64,000 nt of DNA, from NCBI GenBank assembly GCA_959347315.1, contig OY365810.1:18922358-18986357 (forward strand), read 5' to 3'. How positions within the stretch are numbered: position 1 is the stretch's first letter; each line of letters begins with the position of its first letter. This document shows, piece by piece, positions 12,301 to 26,800 of the stretch. Source of the stretch: Bimastos eiseni (lineage: Eukaryota; Annelida; Clitellata; Crassiclitellata; Lumbricidae). The notes below the pieces were generated by a model that had not been told where the DNA came from, made no database searches, and saw only the letters and a program-made list of their open reading frames with translations. The translations under genes and the position numbers were made by a program.

Positions 12301-15300
12301 ATAGACTGGATGGATTTGCTGGTTACCACCCCATCGCTGCTGGCAAAGATTCCAGTGGATGAGATATTCAGAAGAATATTTGCTGCTGTTGAGAGAGGGT
12401 GAAACTGGTAGGCTAACCGAAGCATGTCAAACGGTTTGTGGGGAAGCTGCTCGAGATGGATTAATCAGAATTATAATAAAATCCAGGCAAGAGATGGTTT
12501 CATTTAACAGCATTTGTATCTGCTGTCAAAATTGTCCAGCGCATCTTCAACTTTTAAAAATTTGTGTTAGGAAATGTTCAAAAGACCATATATCTACTTT
12601 TATGAAGATCTGTTTAGTAAGTAGTGGCAAGTACGTTGAAAATGACTTCCATTAATGTGTTTAATCCTCATGGTAAGTAATTGCTTCTTAGTTGTTTATA
12701 GGCAGGAAAACGAGGTAGCCCAAACTACATCATATAAACACGTCACCTACAGACCATGAGCAACAAGGATGCGTAGTGCATAGAGTGATTGGCTGGCCTT
12801 TATACAGATCCGGTCAATATGTGGGTCAAAACTTAGTCTATCAGTAATGGTTACCCCTAATATAACAGACGATATCACCCTTTCCACACCTGGTATAGGG
12901 GTGGGAGATTTGGTAACTTAGATCGTGGACGCCTAACTATCATCTCTTTAGACTGAGCTTTTTACTAGGCATCAGTCAGACAAAATTCAGATGAAAAAAC
13001 TCTTAAGCTCTACTATGCACAAGATATGAAACATTTTCTTGAAAGAAAAATTATGTCAGATGCAGTGTCCAAAATAATTTTTTTTAAATTATTTTAAAAA
13101 ATGTATGAAAAGTAGAATATAGACATCCAGTCTGTAGCTTAAATGCAAAGCGAGGTAGCCCAAACTACATCATAAAAGCGCGTCCCCTACAGACCGTGAG
13201 CAACAAGGATGTGTAGCGCTTAGAGTGATTGGCTGTCCTATATACAGATACATGTAAGGAAGTAAGTATATTCTTTATTGAACCAACTGCTCATCCGCAT
13301 TCTGGTGTACAAAACATTTTTAAGTACAACATTCTAATTAAACAATTGAAAAATAATTTCCACTCTAGATTGTCTGCAACATACATGCAGTTGTGGGGAT
13401 TAGCAGATCTTCTTGAAAATAGCAATACATTAATTTTAATAATACAACATTCTCATTAAAAAGGATTTTTGCTCTAGATTGTCTGCCTGCGGGATTTCAC
13501 AGTCATGTGGGTGTGGACGTAGGGAGTGGAAGGTCGCCTTTATAGGAGGAAGGAACCGGTGCAGCACATGACCTGGGTTCTCCAGTATCTCTTTGAATAG
13601 ACCCGTATCGGCCAACCGTATCAAATGTTTGAAAGGAGGAACATCATAATGGCGAATATATTCGGCATACGCGTTATTTTGGCGAATCAGTCTGTGATCA
13701 TAAACTTTCATTTCCAATTATGTGCAAAATAACCAAGAACCTTAGCACATTGGGATAGGTTTCTTCTACAAAATGCTACTTTAAGTCTGAATTAATGCCC
13801 ATCACACATAATATAGCAAAATTTTATTCTGTTTAAAGCTCTTGCCAACCAATTTTAACTGGAAAAACTTTAAAAGTATTAATTGCAATAAGTAGCATTT
13901 TAAAATCACAATGCATGCATCATTTGCTACTGGGAAGGCACGCAGCAATACAATTCTGGCTGGCATGCTGTAGTTGCTGTTGTCTAACAGTTAATATAAA
14001 ATTCAATCAGATGAAATTTTAACTTGGGAAGTTGAACTTTTTCGTCTTATTCGATTTACACCGTATGTTTACTCTGTCCCACCTCATGAGTGAAGAAATT
14101 ATTAAATTTTTAACTATGCGCCAATCAATCATGGAATAAACATAAAACACAAACCTCTGGTGGATTTTTGCTTCAATGGATGCTTCTTCCATAATTTAAT
14201 TTGGCTTTCTTTCCAGTATTCGGGGCGCTGTTTAAACTGTGCAATTGCGCAATAGGAATGAATGTAGTATCCAAAACGATTTCCCTTCAGTCGAACTTCA
14301 TGTTTTGCCAGTTCTTTTGCAATCAGAGACTTCTGTTCGACTGACGCACTTTTCCATAAAGTATCAAATGTTCGGCTGCCAGACTTGTTGCAACACAGAT
14401 CTACATAGATACCCTACATTTAAAAGAAAGACATGTGACTATTTGAAGCTATTCTAATATCATTAGAAACGATAATCAATTAAAAACAAATAACATAAGC
14501 CATCTTATAAGCTTACAAAACTTCAGTAGGTATGTGTCATGGGTGGATAAATGTTAGTAAATGAAAGCCTACTAAAAAGCCACTCTCTAATGGAGTGCAT
14601 CACTACTTTATATATATATATATATATATATATGGCATATATCGTATGATGTATATTTGATATATACACATGATATATATATACATGTATATATATATAG
14701 TTGCATGTTCAGTTAGGATAAACCTGCCTACTGAGTGAACACTAAGGATATATCTAACTGAACTATGTATTTAATCTCGATTGACAGTCGTACCAGTATC
14801 AATGTTAACACTTTGAATGGGTATGCCGAATAGATTCGCCATTAATTTATCGTTCCTGTGCGCGTATGACGAATATATTCGTCACAGCCTAATTTCTATA
14901 TAATGGCCTAATCAGCATCCAGGCAATAAACTCTGCCACATCTCCGTGTATACTGCAAATAATATATGCTCTGTCTTAAGACACTGTATATGCCACTGTT
15001 CTGATCGCAAACTATCCATGGCGTTGAGAAAACAATACACAGTTTCAGAGGTTCTGAAAGAATTGATTTATCAGATGACGATTATTTTTAAGAGAAGAGT
15101 GATCCTGGAAGGCCTGGATGTACATGCATATAGCTCAGACAACGAATCCCAGCCTGATGAGTTAGATGCTGTTGTGCCAACTGCATCAGCCATTCGTGTT
15201 TGGGAGTTAATCCAGAGTATTGATGAATCGATGGTCCCATGGCGTGGGCGTCTGACATTCACGCAGTTCATTCCCAGAAAGTGTAACAAATACGGTGAGA

Positions 15301-17859
15301 AACTATATTTACTGTGCGAGCCTAGCGGCTACATGTACAACATCTTCGTTTATTAATTGCGGCAGAATGGATGCGCTGCACTGTCTAGATTTTGTCATGC
15401 GGAAACTGTCATGTTGAAATTAGTGGACAATATACTCGACAGAGGACATGTGCTCTACACCGATAACTTCTATACTAGGGTTCCACTAGCTCAACAGCTT
15501 TAGGACAGACAGACATTCCTGTGTGGAACTCTGCGCAGAAATCGCAAACATTTACCTGAAGCAGTGGTCTCTGCCAACTTGAAAAAAGCGACGTTGTTGC
15601 ACAGAAAAGCGGACAAATCATGGTTTAAAGGGGAAAGACAACAGAGACGTTATGGTTTTGTCTACTGGCAGAATAGTTGAAGGCAGCACAAGAAATAGGC
15701 ATGTCAATAATTAGCGCTTTACGCAATCTCTTCACAATGCCAATAATTTCTTATATGGAGTCGCGCCCATGTAATAAATGGTCCCGCATTCAAAGTGTTA
15801 AGAGAGCCGATAGTCTGGGACACTATATAAGCTCGTCCTAGGGTTCATCCACAAAGGACGTCCGCAACGAGGAGGAGAGGGGGGTCATGAGAAAAGCGGA
15901 CATGGCTGGAAGGGGGTCATGAACTGTGCAGACGTCCACATGTGACCATACTAAACTACTGCCAAAATCACGTCTAATGGTAGTTACATCATATTCTTTG
16001 TTGTTTATTAGTAGCCTTAGGTTATACTTCACATTTGAGAGAACGATATACCAAGCTTACATGCAAACAAGTATTTACTAAATTTAAGTTTTTTTACATA
16101 GCTTTTATTCAATCTCATTCTTTGTCAATAAATGTCTGTTAAAAAGCGATACAGTAAAATAATTATTAGCAGTTGCAATGGTGCCTGATACATGTGTGAT
16201 GCGGATTGCGGACGTCTGCAAATGGGGTGGGGAGGTAAGTGAAATGCGGACAAATGCGGACAAGGGGGGTTAAAAAAGTTGCCTTTTTTGCGGACGTCCT
16301 TTATGGACGACCCCTAGACCAGAGGTTGGCAAACAATGTCTTATGCGGCCCGTAAGACCTTCTGCAGGCTCGAATAATATTTTTGAAAAATTGACACAAT
16401 TGTCTGTAAAATCCTTATAAAATTTAGAATCCAAGGGTAGACATTTCAAATTGTTATAATAATATCCATTTTATTACTATTCATAATACTAAGAAATATT
16501 AATAGTATCACAGCAAATTTTTATAAAATAATTAGGCCTATGCTTCAAATTGCCAAAATTTGAGTGAATTTTCTAATCACTCACCACACTTCTAATGTAT
16601 TCCTGAAAATTTAGTACACTGTCAAGATTACTGTTGTGTCTGCTCTCCTACACCATGGTCTGCTGCACATTTTCATAAGTTTGGATAGTTTGTTTTTAAA
16701 ACTACATGTATTTCGAACTAATTAATATTCAGAAAAACTTTTAAATATTATTCTGAATATTTTGAAAAGAGGAATTAGTGCGCCAAACTTTAAAAAGAAA
16801 AAATTGATGATGACTGTAGGACATTCAACAGAGACTAGATAATGAAGCAATTTTTTCATTTATATTAAAGCTGATTCTGTGTGCTTAGAATGTCGGGAGT
16901 TGGCAGCCATTTTCAAAGAATAAAATCTCAAGCGACAGTATTAAACGAAACATGGCAAATTTGGAATGAACTTAAGTAATAACGATAATTAATTTCAAAC
17001 TGACAAACCTCAGTGTGATTGCAAAAATAGTATGAACGAATGACGACGGGAGTTGAATTTAACCATCGGCCGTCATGCAAGATGCCCATTAAATGAAACA
17101 GAATTAATTTTTAAAACGGTTTGTAGTTTCAGAAACCTCATTAAGTATTTTTAAAAGACGTAAGCCTAATGTAAATGTAAGGCCTAACTAAGTATCAACC
17201 ACAAACAGACTCACTAACACTATCTAATTTTAGTTACTTACTTTTACTATGACTGCGGTCATATTATTTTGAATTTGAATTTGTTAAAAATTTGTTAAAT
17301 TTATAGTTGTCATAGAGTCAAAAGCCTAGATTCCAAGAACATCTTCATGCAGCCCGTGGAAGAAAAAATAATTGTAATGAGGCCCTCTGCATAGAAAAGG
17401 TTGCCCACACCTGTCCTAGACACATCTCACTTCTTTTCTGTGGCTGTTGTTAGCGTAATTCAAAATGTTGACTGTTATTTAGTGAAAACCAACAGATGGT
17501 TTGGTGGCTGGGATTGTGAAACAGGCGTTGGGTATTTGGTTTTGCGCTTGACAATAGTTGTTAGTTTCCACAGTTCTGCCATGTTACATAAGTCCAGTTA
17601 AGATAGCTGGCCTATTTTCTGCTCTTGGTTCCAAATTTTGGTAAACTATTGAACCGAGCTGCTTGTGGTTAGGGTGTTAGGCATCAGGACTCGCGTGAAT
17701 GTGAGGTTTTTGTATAGGTTGTACATTTTCTTTTCTTCTGGGTGTTAAATATAATTTACATTTATTAAAACATCATTGTTGTTTGTCTAATTAGAAGGAC
17801 CTAACATCTCCTAGATAAAGATGCCACAATATATATATATATATATATAAATATACATA

Positions 17860-17890
<31 letters not shown>

Positions 17891-20800
17891 AATATATATA
17901 TATATAATTGTAAAGTATTTACCCTTAGTTTGTTGTACAGCGTTTCTCGGCTCTTTTCTCCCACTGTGTCACTTGTCACAAAGACCTCAATGACATGGTT
18001 GCCATAGGGATCACAGCAGACATTCTTCAGTTCTGCCGGCTCCAGCTCAAATAAACTGTTTACGATTGGCCGATTGTTGCCAAACTTGAGAAGACTCTGG
18101 ATTATAACTGAGCCATGATAGTTAACAACAGTCACCCTTGGCAATGACATCTCAGCTTCACTCTGTCAACAGAAAATGAATATTTCATCTTTTGGGTCAC
18201 AGTTATAATGGTTAGGTGAACTGATAGTAAGCATTATTGCAGAGAAGAACTTTATCTGGTCCTCATGTTTTAACTTTGCTTCCTCATGCCATGCCTTCTT
18301 TTTTGGTTTCTATATGTGACCCAAGGAATCAAAATGAGTCGGATGTTGGCAGATTACATTGCTAGAAACACAGGACATAATGCTCAAAAGTCAGTTGTCG
18401 CTCATTTTCAGATTTTAATATAAATATGAGCAAAAATGTTTTTAATTATTTGGTATCTCACATTTTATGAAATTCAGTGTTTTAATGTATATTTTCATGA
18501 TTGTGTAAAGGGTCTTGTGTAGCATTTCATATTGTTGATGAATTTTAAGAAGTTTTTCTTGTATTTAGAATTTCCCACAAGTGGACACATTTTCATTAAC
18601 TTTGTCAAAAAGAAAGGTATAATCAATTTTTCTGTCATTTTAAAGCAATTAATGGAATTTGTACAAATATGTATAATACTCATATTCTGAAATTTCCAAC
18701 ATGTGAACCATTTTGATCACTAGGGTCACATATATGCAAAACTAATTTATGTAATTTCTCAGCTACTTTTGAGTAAGGCTGTCAACGGGTACCAGCCCGA
18801 GGCTGACTACCCAGGCAACAAAATCGGTTCTCGGATACTCGATATTTCGTAAACATTTTCAATTTTACCAGAACATATACCATAAATGCTTTGTTGGTCA
18901 TATTGGCCGACTGCCCGGACAATGAAATCGGTTCTTGGGTACCAAACATTCCATAAAAATGCACAATTTTACCTAAACATATACCATAAAGTGTTCCGTT
19001 GATCATATTAGCTGACTGCCCTGCCCAGGCAATGAAATCAGCTCTTGGGTGCTCGATATTTCACAAGAATTCGCAAGCCTCTACATTTCCTAAAAAAATG
19101 TCTGAGCAGTCGGGTGCCCGGGACCCTCCCCCCGCTGGGTGATTTAAATATTTTTTGACAGCCTTACATCTGAGATGATTGTTTTTAATCTTTTAATTTT
19201 TTAATACAACATGTGGTTTAGCATGATGAATCTGGTGAAGAAGGTCACTCAACCTAAGTGCTTAATTTAAGCAGACTTTTTAGTGTTTCCAAAACAGAAT
19301 TTTATGGATACCATCGCAATTCATGCCATTAAGTCAACGCTGATACAGAAAGTAATTGTGACTTATGCTTGAACAATACTATGCCTTCAAATATAACATA
19401 CACATTGCATGGTTGGCATCTAGTGCAGTGGTTCTTAAACTTTTTGACCAGCAATGACTTTTTAATAATTGTTGCGGACTACTAACACCAAACATGATAA
19501 CACGTTGGTGTATGTAGTGAAGTCTCTCTTTACAGCTTGATGACGCATGCTCTATTCAGCCCCATGATGTTGTTTTGAGACCTTGGTCTGCTTCTTAACA
19601 GCAAACTCTCCATGTGTAATCAAATATCTTCTATTGTCAAATCCTGTCACTTTCACCTTCATCAAATATGTCAAATCAAACGCTGTTTAAATGAGCATTG
19701 TCTCTGTGTCTTAGTCCAATCGTTGGTTATGTCAAGAATTGATTACTGTAACTCAGTACTTGCTGGTCTACCCAAATCCACTCGTGCAGCACTCGCCTCT
19801 GTTCTGCATACTGCGGCACATCTAGTTAAAAACCTTGGCTTCCGTGACAACATTACGCACTCCCTACATCAACTTCATTGGCTTCCCATCCAGCTTGTAT
19901 TTCTTTCAAGATTTGCCTCCTGATGACCGGTTTGGCCCCACCTTACCTGTCTGCCCTGGTCACACCATGTGCTACCATTGGCCCAAGAAGAGGCATTGTT
20001 AAAAGATCGAACCAGCAGTTTGGCAAAAGAATGTTTGTAATATCTTGGCCAGCTGAATGGGAGCACCCTACCAGAGGCAGTGCGCATTGCTGCCTCGATG
20101 GAAGTTTTTAAGTCTAGTCTCAAAACCCATTTATTTTCTGTTTATTTTGACTGATGAACTGTTTCTGTAACGCGCCTTAAAGAAAGACTCGTTTTATTAA
20201 GGCGCGCTATAAATGATAGCTGTATTGTATTGTAAGTCTAAGTGGACAAACGAATGCCGAGGGCGCTACTCCCCCCATGTGCTTACAGCACTCCCCCACT
20301 CTGGGGAGTGCTGTAAGCTTCCCCAGTTTGATTTCATAATTTATTTTGTTGAAATGTAATAAGACTAAATTGTTAATCAGTAATACACTCTGCTGCCCGC
20401 CTAATAAAAGGTCTTGCTCCTCGCAACCACATCACACCATCCCTACAACAGCTACACTGGGTCCCCATCCATGCCATATTGCCTTCAAGATTTCCATTCT
20501 CATGTACCATATTCATAACGGAACCTCCACCTCATACATGAAGTCCATGGTTGCGTCACGCGCTGCCTCTACCTCAAGAGGACTCCGATCATCTAAGCGT
20601 GGAGACTTTACCATACCTCGCACTAACAAGAAGTTTGGGAACCGTGCATTCTCTGTCACAGGACTCACAGAATGGAATAGTCTCCCAATTAGAGTCCGTC
20701 AAGCCACAACCATTTTAAAAATTTTAAATGATAAAATGTTCATTGATTTTACAAATTCCACAGCAAACCAATAAGTTTATCATAAAATTCAAAAATAAAC

Positions 20801-23800
20801 AGCGGCAGTAATCATAATTAATGACAAATCCATACTTTAAATATGCTGGATCATGTATATTTTCGTCTCAATTGACGCTTCCTTGACTTGCATATATTGC
20901 TCACAGTATTTGCAGGGTTATCGTTATCATTTTCGTCTTCGGTTTCACTGTCTAAATGGTCTTGCTTTTCCCGCAGAATTTTGATTTGTGTTCTTTACAC
21001 CGTCCTTTAATGCTATGTTTCTTTTTACTCACAGTTATTTCTTATTTATTTATTAAAATTTTAAAATTCAGCAATTAACAATATTGTAGTAATACAGAAT
21101 TTGCATTAGCCCTTTTGCTGCCACCGTGTCAGAGGTAAAAAGACCCCTCGTGTGCCAAAAGACGTAGCACGTAGGCCCTATCACATTCTATTGCATTTGT
21201 TTTGCACTAGATTCATTCTTGCAAAGACTGGAATTTGTCATGATATGAATCAGGTTTGTCAAGAAAATTGCTATTGTTGATGGTTATTTTTACAGATATG
21301 CCAAAAATTTAAGGGTACTTGTAACTGAATGGTTAACAGTAGCCTACGAATATGTTTCACGAGGCCCTCATCAAAAACAGTTTGAAAATGTCAACAGCCT
21401 CAAAGTTTGTGCTGTCAAAAAGCAGTTTCTGTTCTCCAGTGCATGTTGGTGTGTGACCTGATGAGGGTTGCCACTGATCTATGTCTGGGGAGGGCTTTGC
21501 ATAGGCCTGCCCAATGTACATATTTCGTAAAACATTATCGCTAGTTGACTCATCGCCCGATTCATGATCACTAATATCGTTGTCAAATTCGCTATATCTT
21601 CTAGCAAACGAAGCACATGTTATTTGCTATACACCTTTGCAGCCAGGTAAAAAAAACTTAAACTTATCTCAAAAACGCAACCACTATTGCAAGAGAATGT
21701 TGAATGTTTCTGTTACAGCAGCGAACGAGTTAATAATTAAAAATATTTAATCTTCTGCTACAACTCATCATCTACGAACTTGTTTTATCCCAATCTTTCA
21801 AAGACGATTGGAATTAAAATGAAACTAATCACCAATACGTTTATGTGTTCACAGTGGCCACAGTGCCAGACAACGCTTATGCCTTAATGAGCTTATGTCG
21901 CACTCTCGTGTTTTAGTTTTTTAATTTAGATTTAGTTTAATTTGTAAAATTTAGGAAAAATAAAATGAATGTTAAATTAGTGTTAAATAAGTGTAAAAAT
22001 AATTTATTTTACCAAACATATTCGTGGACCACTGACCAGAGCTTCGCAGACCAACAGTGGTCCGTGGACCACAGCTTTAAGAACCACTGATCTAGTAAAC
22101 TCGATTCGATCTTTGCAATTATAGCATATTTTACAGCTGACAAGCGATGTTCCCTCGCCTGGAGATAGTGCGCACGAGAAATTTTGTATGTGCAACATTT
22201 CATAAATGTTTTTCTGTGCACAGGTCCAAGCTGAATGCAAAGATAGTTAAATTAAGACCGTATCTAAAAGTCTATGATGATAAGTTCTAATAACTAGGGC
22301 TATAACTTTTTTGCAGTAAAAAAATAAAAAAATTTGAACACCACTTGTGGCCAAAAACACAGAATTCGTGGGGTGTTCACGGTCAAAATTTTTACCACAA
22401 TAAATAAGTCAATAACTGACTATAATCAACAATCGTTTACCCTAATAATGGGAGGCGTATGATAATGTGAGACAGTCCCTTCACTACATTGATTGGTCAC
22501 AACTAGTAAATAAACAATTGGCCAATCACCAATCAGTCACATGCTAATTATAATTATTCATATTCAATGCAAGCCATCACGAGATACAGTTTGTCGGCAT
22601 TCTGATATAGAAGGTTGTACATTGGTAGAATTTCACATTTAATACTCTGGCGATCGTCTTGTCCTGCAGGATGTCAGATTACAGACTTAAAACATCATCG
22701 ACATATGTTGAGAAATGTCGAATTCGCGGCCATTTGCGCTATAACGTTAAATTTTGCGATATTAACTAAGCTTTGTGATTTTTTTATCCCGTGATGACTG
22801 TGAAAAATTTACAGCACTACACTCTGACAAATGATCACCTAATAACAGTCACTAGTCTAAAGATAAAAATAAGGGGATGTATCAGCAGGGCCGTCAACAG
22901 AAATTCCGGGTCCCGGGGCAGAACAGTCACGGGCCTCTAAACAACATGTGTCACTGGATTAAATGCAAAATTAAAAACGCAAATTGATATAATAAAATGC
23001 ATTTCTGATATGCGGTTGTACCACATATCAGAAATACATACATAAATTTATATTTTATATATTGTTAGGGTCTCGCTCTAAGCTGAAGGTGTACTAACAG
23101 AGGCAGGGCCAGGTCATTCTCTTAAGCAGTCGCTCTAGGCTGAAGGGGCACGCACAGAGGTACAGAAGGATGGTTAATTCAAATTTAAGGAAGAAGCTTG
23201 AAGGAGCGAGGACAAACCAGCGTTTTTGGTCGGACGCGACCGTTGCTATTAGGTCTAGCCATTTGGTTATGTAATATTACCTGTTGAGGTGAATTTCTAT
23301 TATATTCAAGCTGACTGTTTCGTGTCTTTCAACCAACAGTGTTGCTTTGCTGGTTGAGGTTATGTTTGGCGTCTCTTCGTGAGAGGAGAAAGATGTCGCT
23401 TCTTTTGGAAAGGTATACTCGTTTTTACTTTTTAATTGCTTGTAAATAAAGCCAAATTATATCGTATTCCTAGTGAGTCTTGTAATTATAGAACTTCAGG
23501 ACATTTCTCTAACGATAAGTCTTATAGGGGTCATTGAATAATTACGTAACGCTTGAGGGTGGGTGGGGTGCTACAAAACGTTACGGGGGTTGGTGGGTTA
23601 GCTGAACGTTACATAACACTTTCTGTTTTTAAACTAATTAGCAATTGATTGAAAATTCTCAATCTAAACTAATAACCAATGATCAAGTTTTTCTTTGAGT
23701 CGCGAAGGCTCATCAACGGAACGCTCTGGCGAAATGAAATTTCTACAAAACTCCCAATTTCTCAGCTAACGTGAATATTTTCATAAAGGTGGGGGTTAAT

Positions 23801-26800
23801 TTAAATCGTCATACGCAAGCGGGGCAAAATTCAATATGCAAATCAAGTCCGTTTGATATGCCTCGATATTATGATTGCCGTTGGCTTCAAGTCAAATCAA
23901 AGTCAAGTTAAATCAAGTCAAACCAAATGACTATGAAAACGTTACAATGCTTTACAGGGTGGGTGAAAAACTGCCATTTTCAGCATTACATAATTATGTA
24001 AAACAACTATGATAAATGGAAAAGTATTTGACCTTCTCCTGCATGAATTTCATGAACAACTTGCGTGCTTCATGCTTTGATAAAGTCATTTCGAGAATCT
24101 GTTAAAAGATAATGGGCCTGAAGGAGCTGTCAAGTTTTTTGAGATTGTTTGACTTTAGAAACATGTACTTCTAGAACTGTATCATACTGGGCTAACAGCT
24201 GAATAATTCCAAAAAAATTTCCATTATGTTGGTCATCAATTTTGTTTGAAGAACCTCTGAAAGCAAGTCCTCTTTCACTTCAAAATAAAACTACTCCCCA
24301 AATTCTTTTCAGTAATTCGCTCCAATACTTTGCCATTACAATTTCTTTATCCATCTGAGACTATATTGTTTCCTCAGAGAAATCTTATTTTTGAATCTCG
24401 CCATTGTACATAAAAGTTTTCATGACCGTCGCTTTTCTTGTGAGTTGGTACTTTATCGTACAACTAACGATTTCTATCATTTGTGTATGTATGGGCCAAG
24501 GTGGCAGAGTGTCAGCATCAATTTTATTTATTTAGCTTATGCACAACGCACTGAGCCATTTAACAGCAGGCTCATCAGCAACATCCAGGCCACCAGGAAA
24601 ATGATTTATTATGCAGTCATTTATGATGCGGGACATTGTCTGAAGTTCGCCACAGGAGCATAATGAGTTGGTTGCCTGAGACCAACGAACCAGGTTTGCA
24701 GCACAACGACCCTGACCCGTTCTGAAGCAGTTTAATGCTGACCATAGATGATGGGGAAGGTCGTGGCCAGAGGGCCAGTCAGCCACAAGGGAATAGCTCG
24801 CAACGTCAGTTACGAATCACTTGGAACTCCAGGCTGAAAGAGCTGATATGTCCGCCGCTGACGCGTTTGACCAAACGGGTTGTCTCTATGGCAGACGAGC
24901 GGTGGGTGGAACATGATGTCCGCGCGAAGCGGAAGGCTGACATTTGCGCGGATCTTCTCCAGAAGTTTCGACATCGCCTCCTGCCTATGGAGGTGGAATG
25001 TTGTGTAGGACCGGCAGCCACGAAAGCGGAGCAGGATGCAGCGCACCCGAGATGATGCGAATCGAAGCATTTAGCTTTACATCAACCAACCTGGTGTGGT
25101 TACAGCACACCCACATCGGGGCGCAGTACTCCACGGTTGGTTAGCACAATGCCAGGGCTGTGGTGCGAATGTTGGTGGCATGAGCACCCCAGTTGGAGCC
25201 AGCCGATTAGCCCAATATGTTGTTACGCGTGGCAACTTTAGCAGCGGTCTTTTTAAGATGCTTGTGGTATGTCAGTGATCTGTCCAGAGTAAAGCTGTCA
25301 ACAGGTACCCGACCGAAGCTGACTACCCGGCAAATGAAGTCGGTTATCGGGTACCCGAAATTCCGTAAAGACGAGCAATTTTCTACACTTCCTAACAAAA
25401 TATCAGTGCGGTCGGGTACCCGGGCGTGGGTCGACGGGTACCCAGGTTGTCATTTCAACATTTTTTGACAGCCTTAGTCCAGAGTTACTCCCAGGTACAC
25501 CGGGTTTGCATTGTGGTCTATGTGCTGCCCAATAAGATGAATATTCAGCTCCGTGCTCGCTTTCGCATTGTGAAGATGGAAAACACAGGAGACAGTCTTT
25601 GTGACGCTCGGACGAAGTCGCCATTTTTAAGAACAATGCCATCAGTTCTACGTCTACATTCAGTAGCGCCTCCACTTTGTCGAAAGTCCTGCCTTGAGCC
25701 CCCAGTGCAATGTCATCTGCATATGCAAATTTCCAATATTGTGTAGCTGGAAGATCATTTATGTAGATGTTGAAAAGACACGGCGACAAGACCGAGTCCT
25801 GTGGGAGCCCATTCACCTGTGTTCTCTATGAGCTGCACACAGAATTGTCTGTTTCTGAAGAAGACTTCGATTGTAATAGTGAACCACCAGGGAAGTATCT
25901 TGGATATCTTGAGTGGCAGCCCCATGTGCCAGACACTGTAGAAAGCTGCCGTGAGGTCCAAGAAGACGTTCCTGTCTTGAGATTGCTCTGGAAGACGTTT
26001 TCAATATATGTTGTGAGGGTAAGGACTTGGATGCTACGACCCTGCCTGAAGTCGTTCCACCACAACTTGATCTTCTAATATGGGTCCAACTCTGTGCAAG
26101 ATTAGGCATTCCAGCGTCTTGAAGCACACGAAGAGAAGGGAAATCAGATATTAGCTGGCCACCTCCTGGGGGGCCTTGCCAGGCTTAGGGATGGCAATCA
26201 CTTTCACTTGAGCCATTTGCAAGGTACCTTCCTTTCCATGATGACCCTTGAGTAGAAGGATGTCAACCAAGTTGGGCCCAAGATGTTTCAGGAACGCAGC
26301 TAGGATGTCGTCGTAACCAGCAGCTGTACCTGATTCTACGGATTGGAGAATGGACTGGAGCTCCGGAACATCAAATGACTCAAAGTCATTACTGGCGGAC
26401 ATCCGCTGGCAACTGAACTGTCACCACTCATCTCTGACTCGCTTTTCCTGCTCTTTCCACCTGTATTAGATGACTGGCGACTGCATTAGGGGAGACCTGG
26501 GGGTGAGTAGAGGTGGTTGAATGCTGCGATGCACCCAGCTTACGAATCAGATTCCAGCTCTTCCGACTCGAACAGGTGAAATTTAGTGATGCCGTGCACT
26601 GCTCGCATCTCCTCCGTTTGTTGAGGTCCAGAGCATCAATAAGGTGGTCCGCGACATCCGGATCTCTGGACTCCTCATATTCCTTTAGCAGGGCTTGGCA
26701 CTTGCTGTCCAGACATGGGATGTAGACTGGTTTGTACCCTCAGAGGATAGATGACCTAGCGGCACAGAAGATGGCTTTCTGGAAACGGTCATACGCTTCC

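Larger units (their letters stand above)
19426..22089 (-). mobile_element. composite hAT element, copy 1, carrying LINE fragments
   Basis: 2664 bp between ATCTAGTG (19418-19425) and ATCTAGTA (22090-22097), a 7/8 hAT target duplication. Ends CAGTGGTTCTTAAA and TTTAAGAACCACTG. The right 150 bp is closely similar to the left ends of the copies at 31520 and 60118. Inside are a LINE 3' fragment (19526-20233) shared with copy 2 and a second LINE fragment (20385-20712) absent from copy 2. No intact transposase. Orientation is opposite to the other two copies. Confidence 0.88.

Noticed and set aside
12297..12655. Plus-strand exon or gene (12297-12400 and 12359-12655)
   Set aside because: Short frames with some protein-like look but no splice partners, no known motif, and overlapping alternative frames.
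14401..14403. Alternative acceptor for the NOP9 exon at 14413
   Set aside because: Using the AG twelve bases downstream would drop GIYV and leave the exon out of phase with the previous exon's donor.
23063..23514. Full LTR retrotransposon
   Set aside because: No second LTR, primer-binding site, gag or pol was found; at most a solo LTR, kept only as a low-confidence feature.
25292..25474. Tc1/mariner MITE with TA duplication
   Set aside because: TA stands on both sides, but the surrounding LINE sequence shows a perfect 8-bp duplication outside the TA, so the TA belongs to the element ends.
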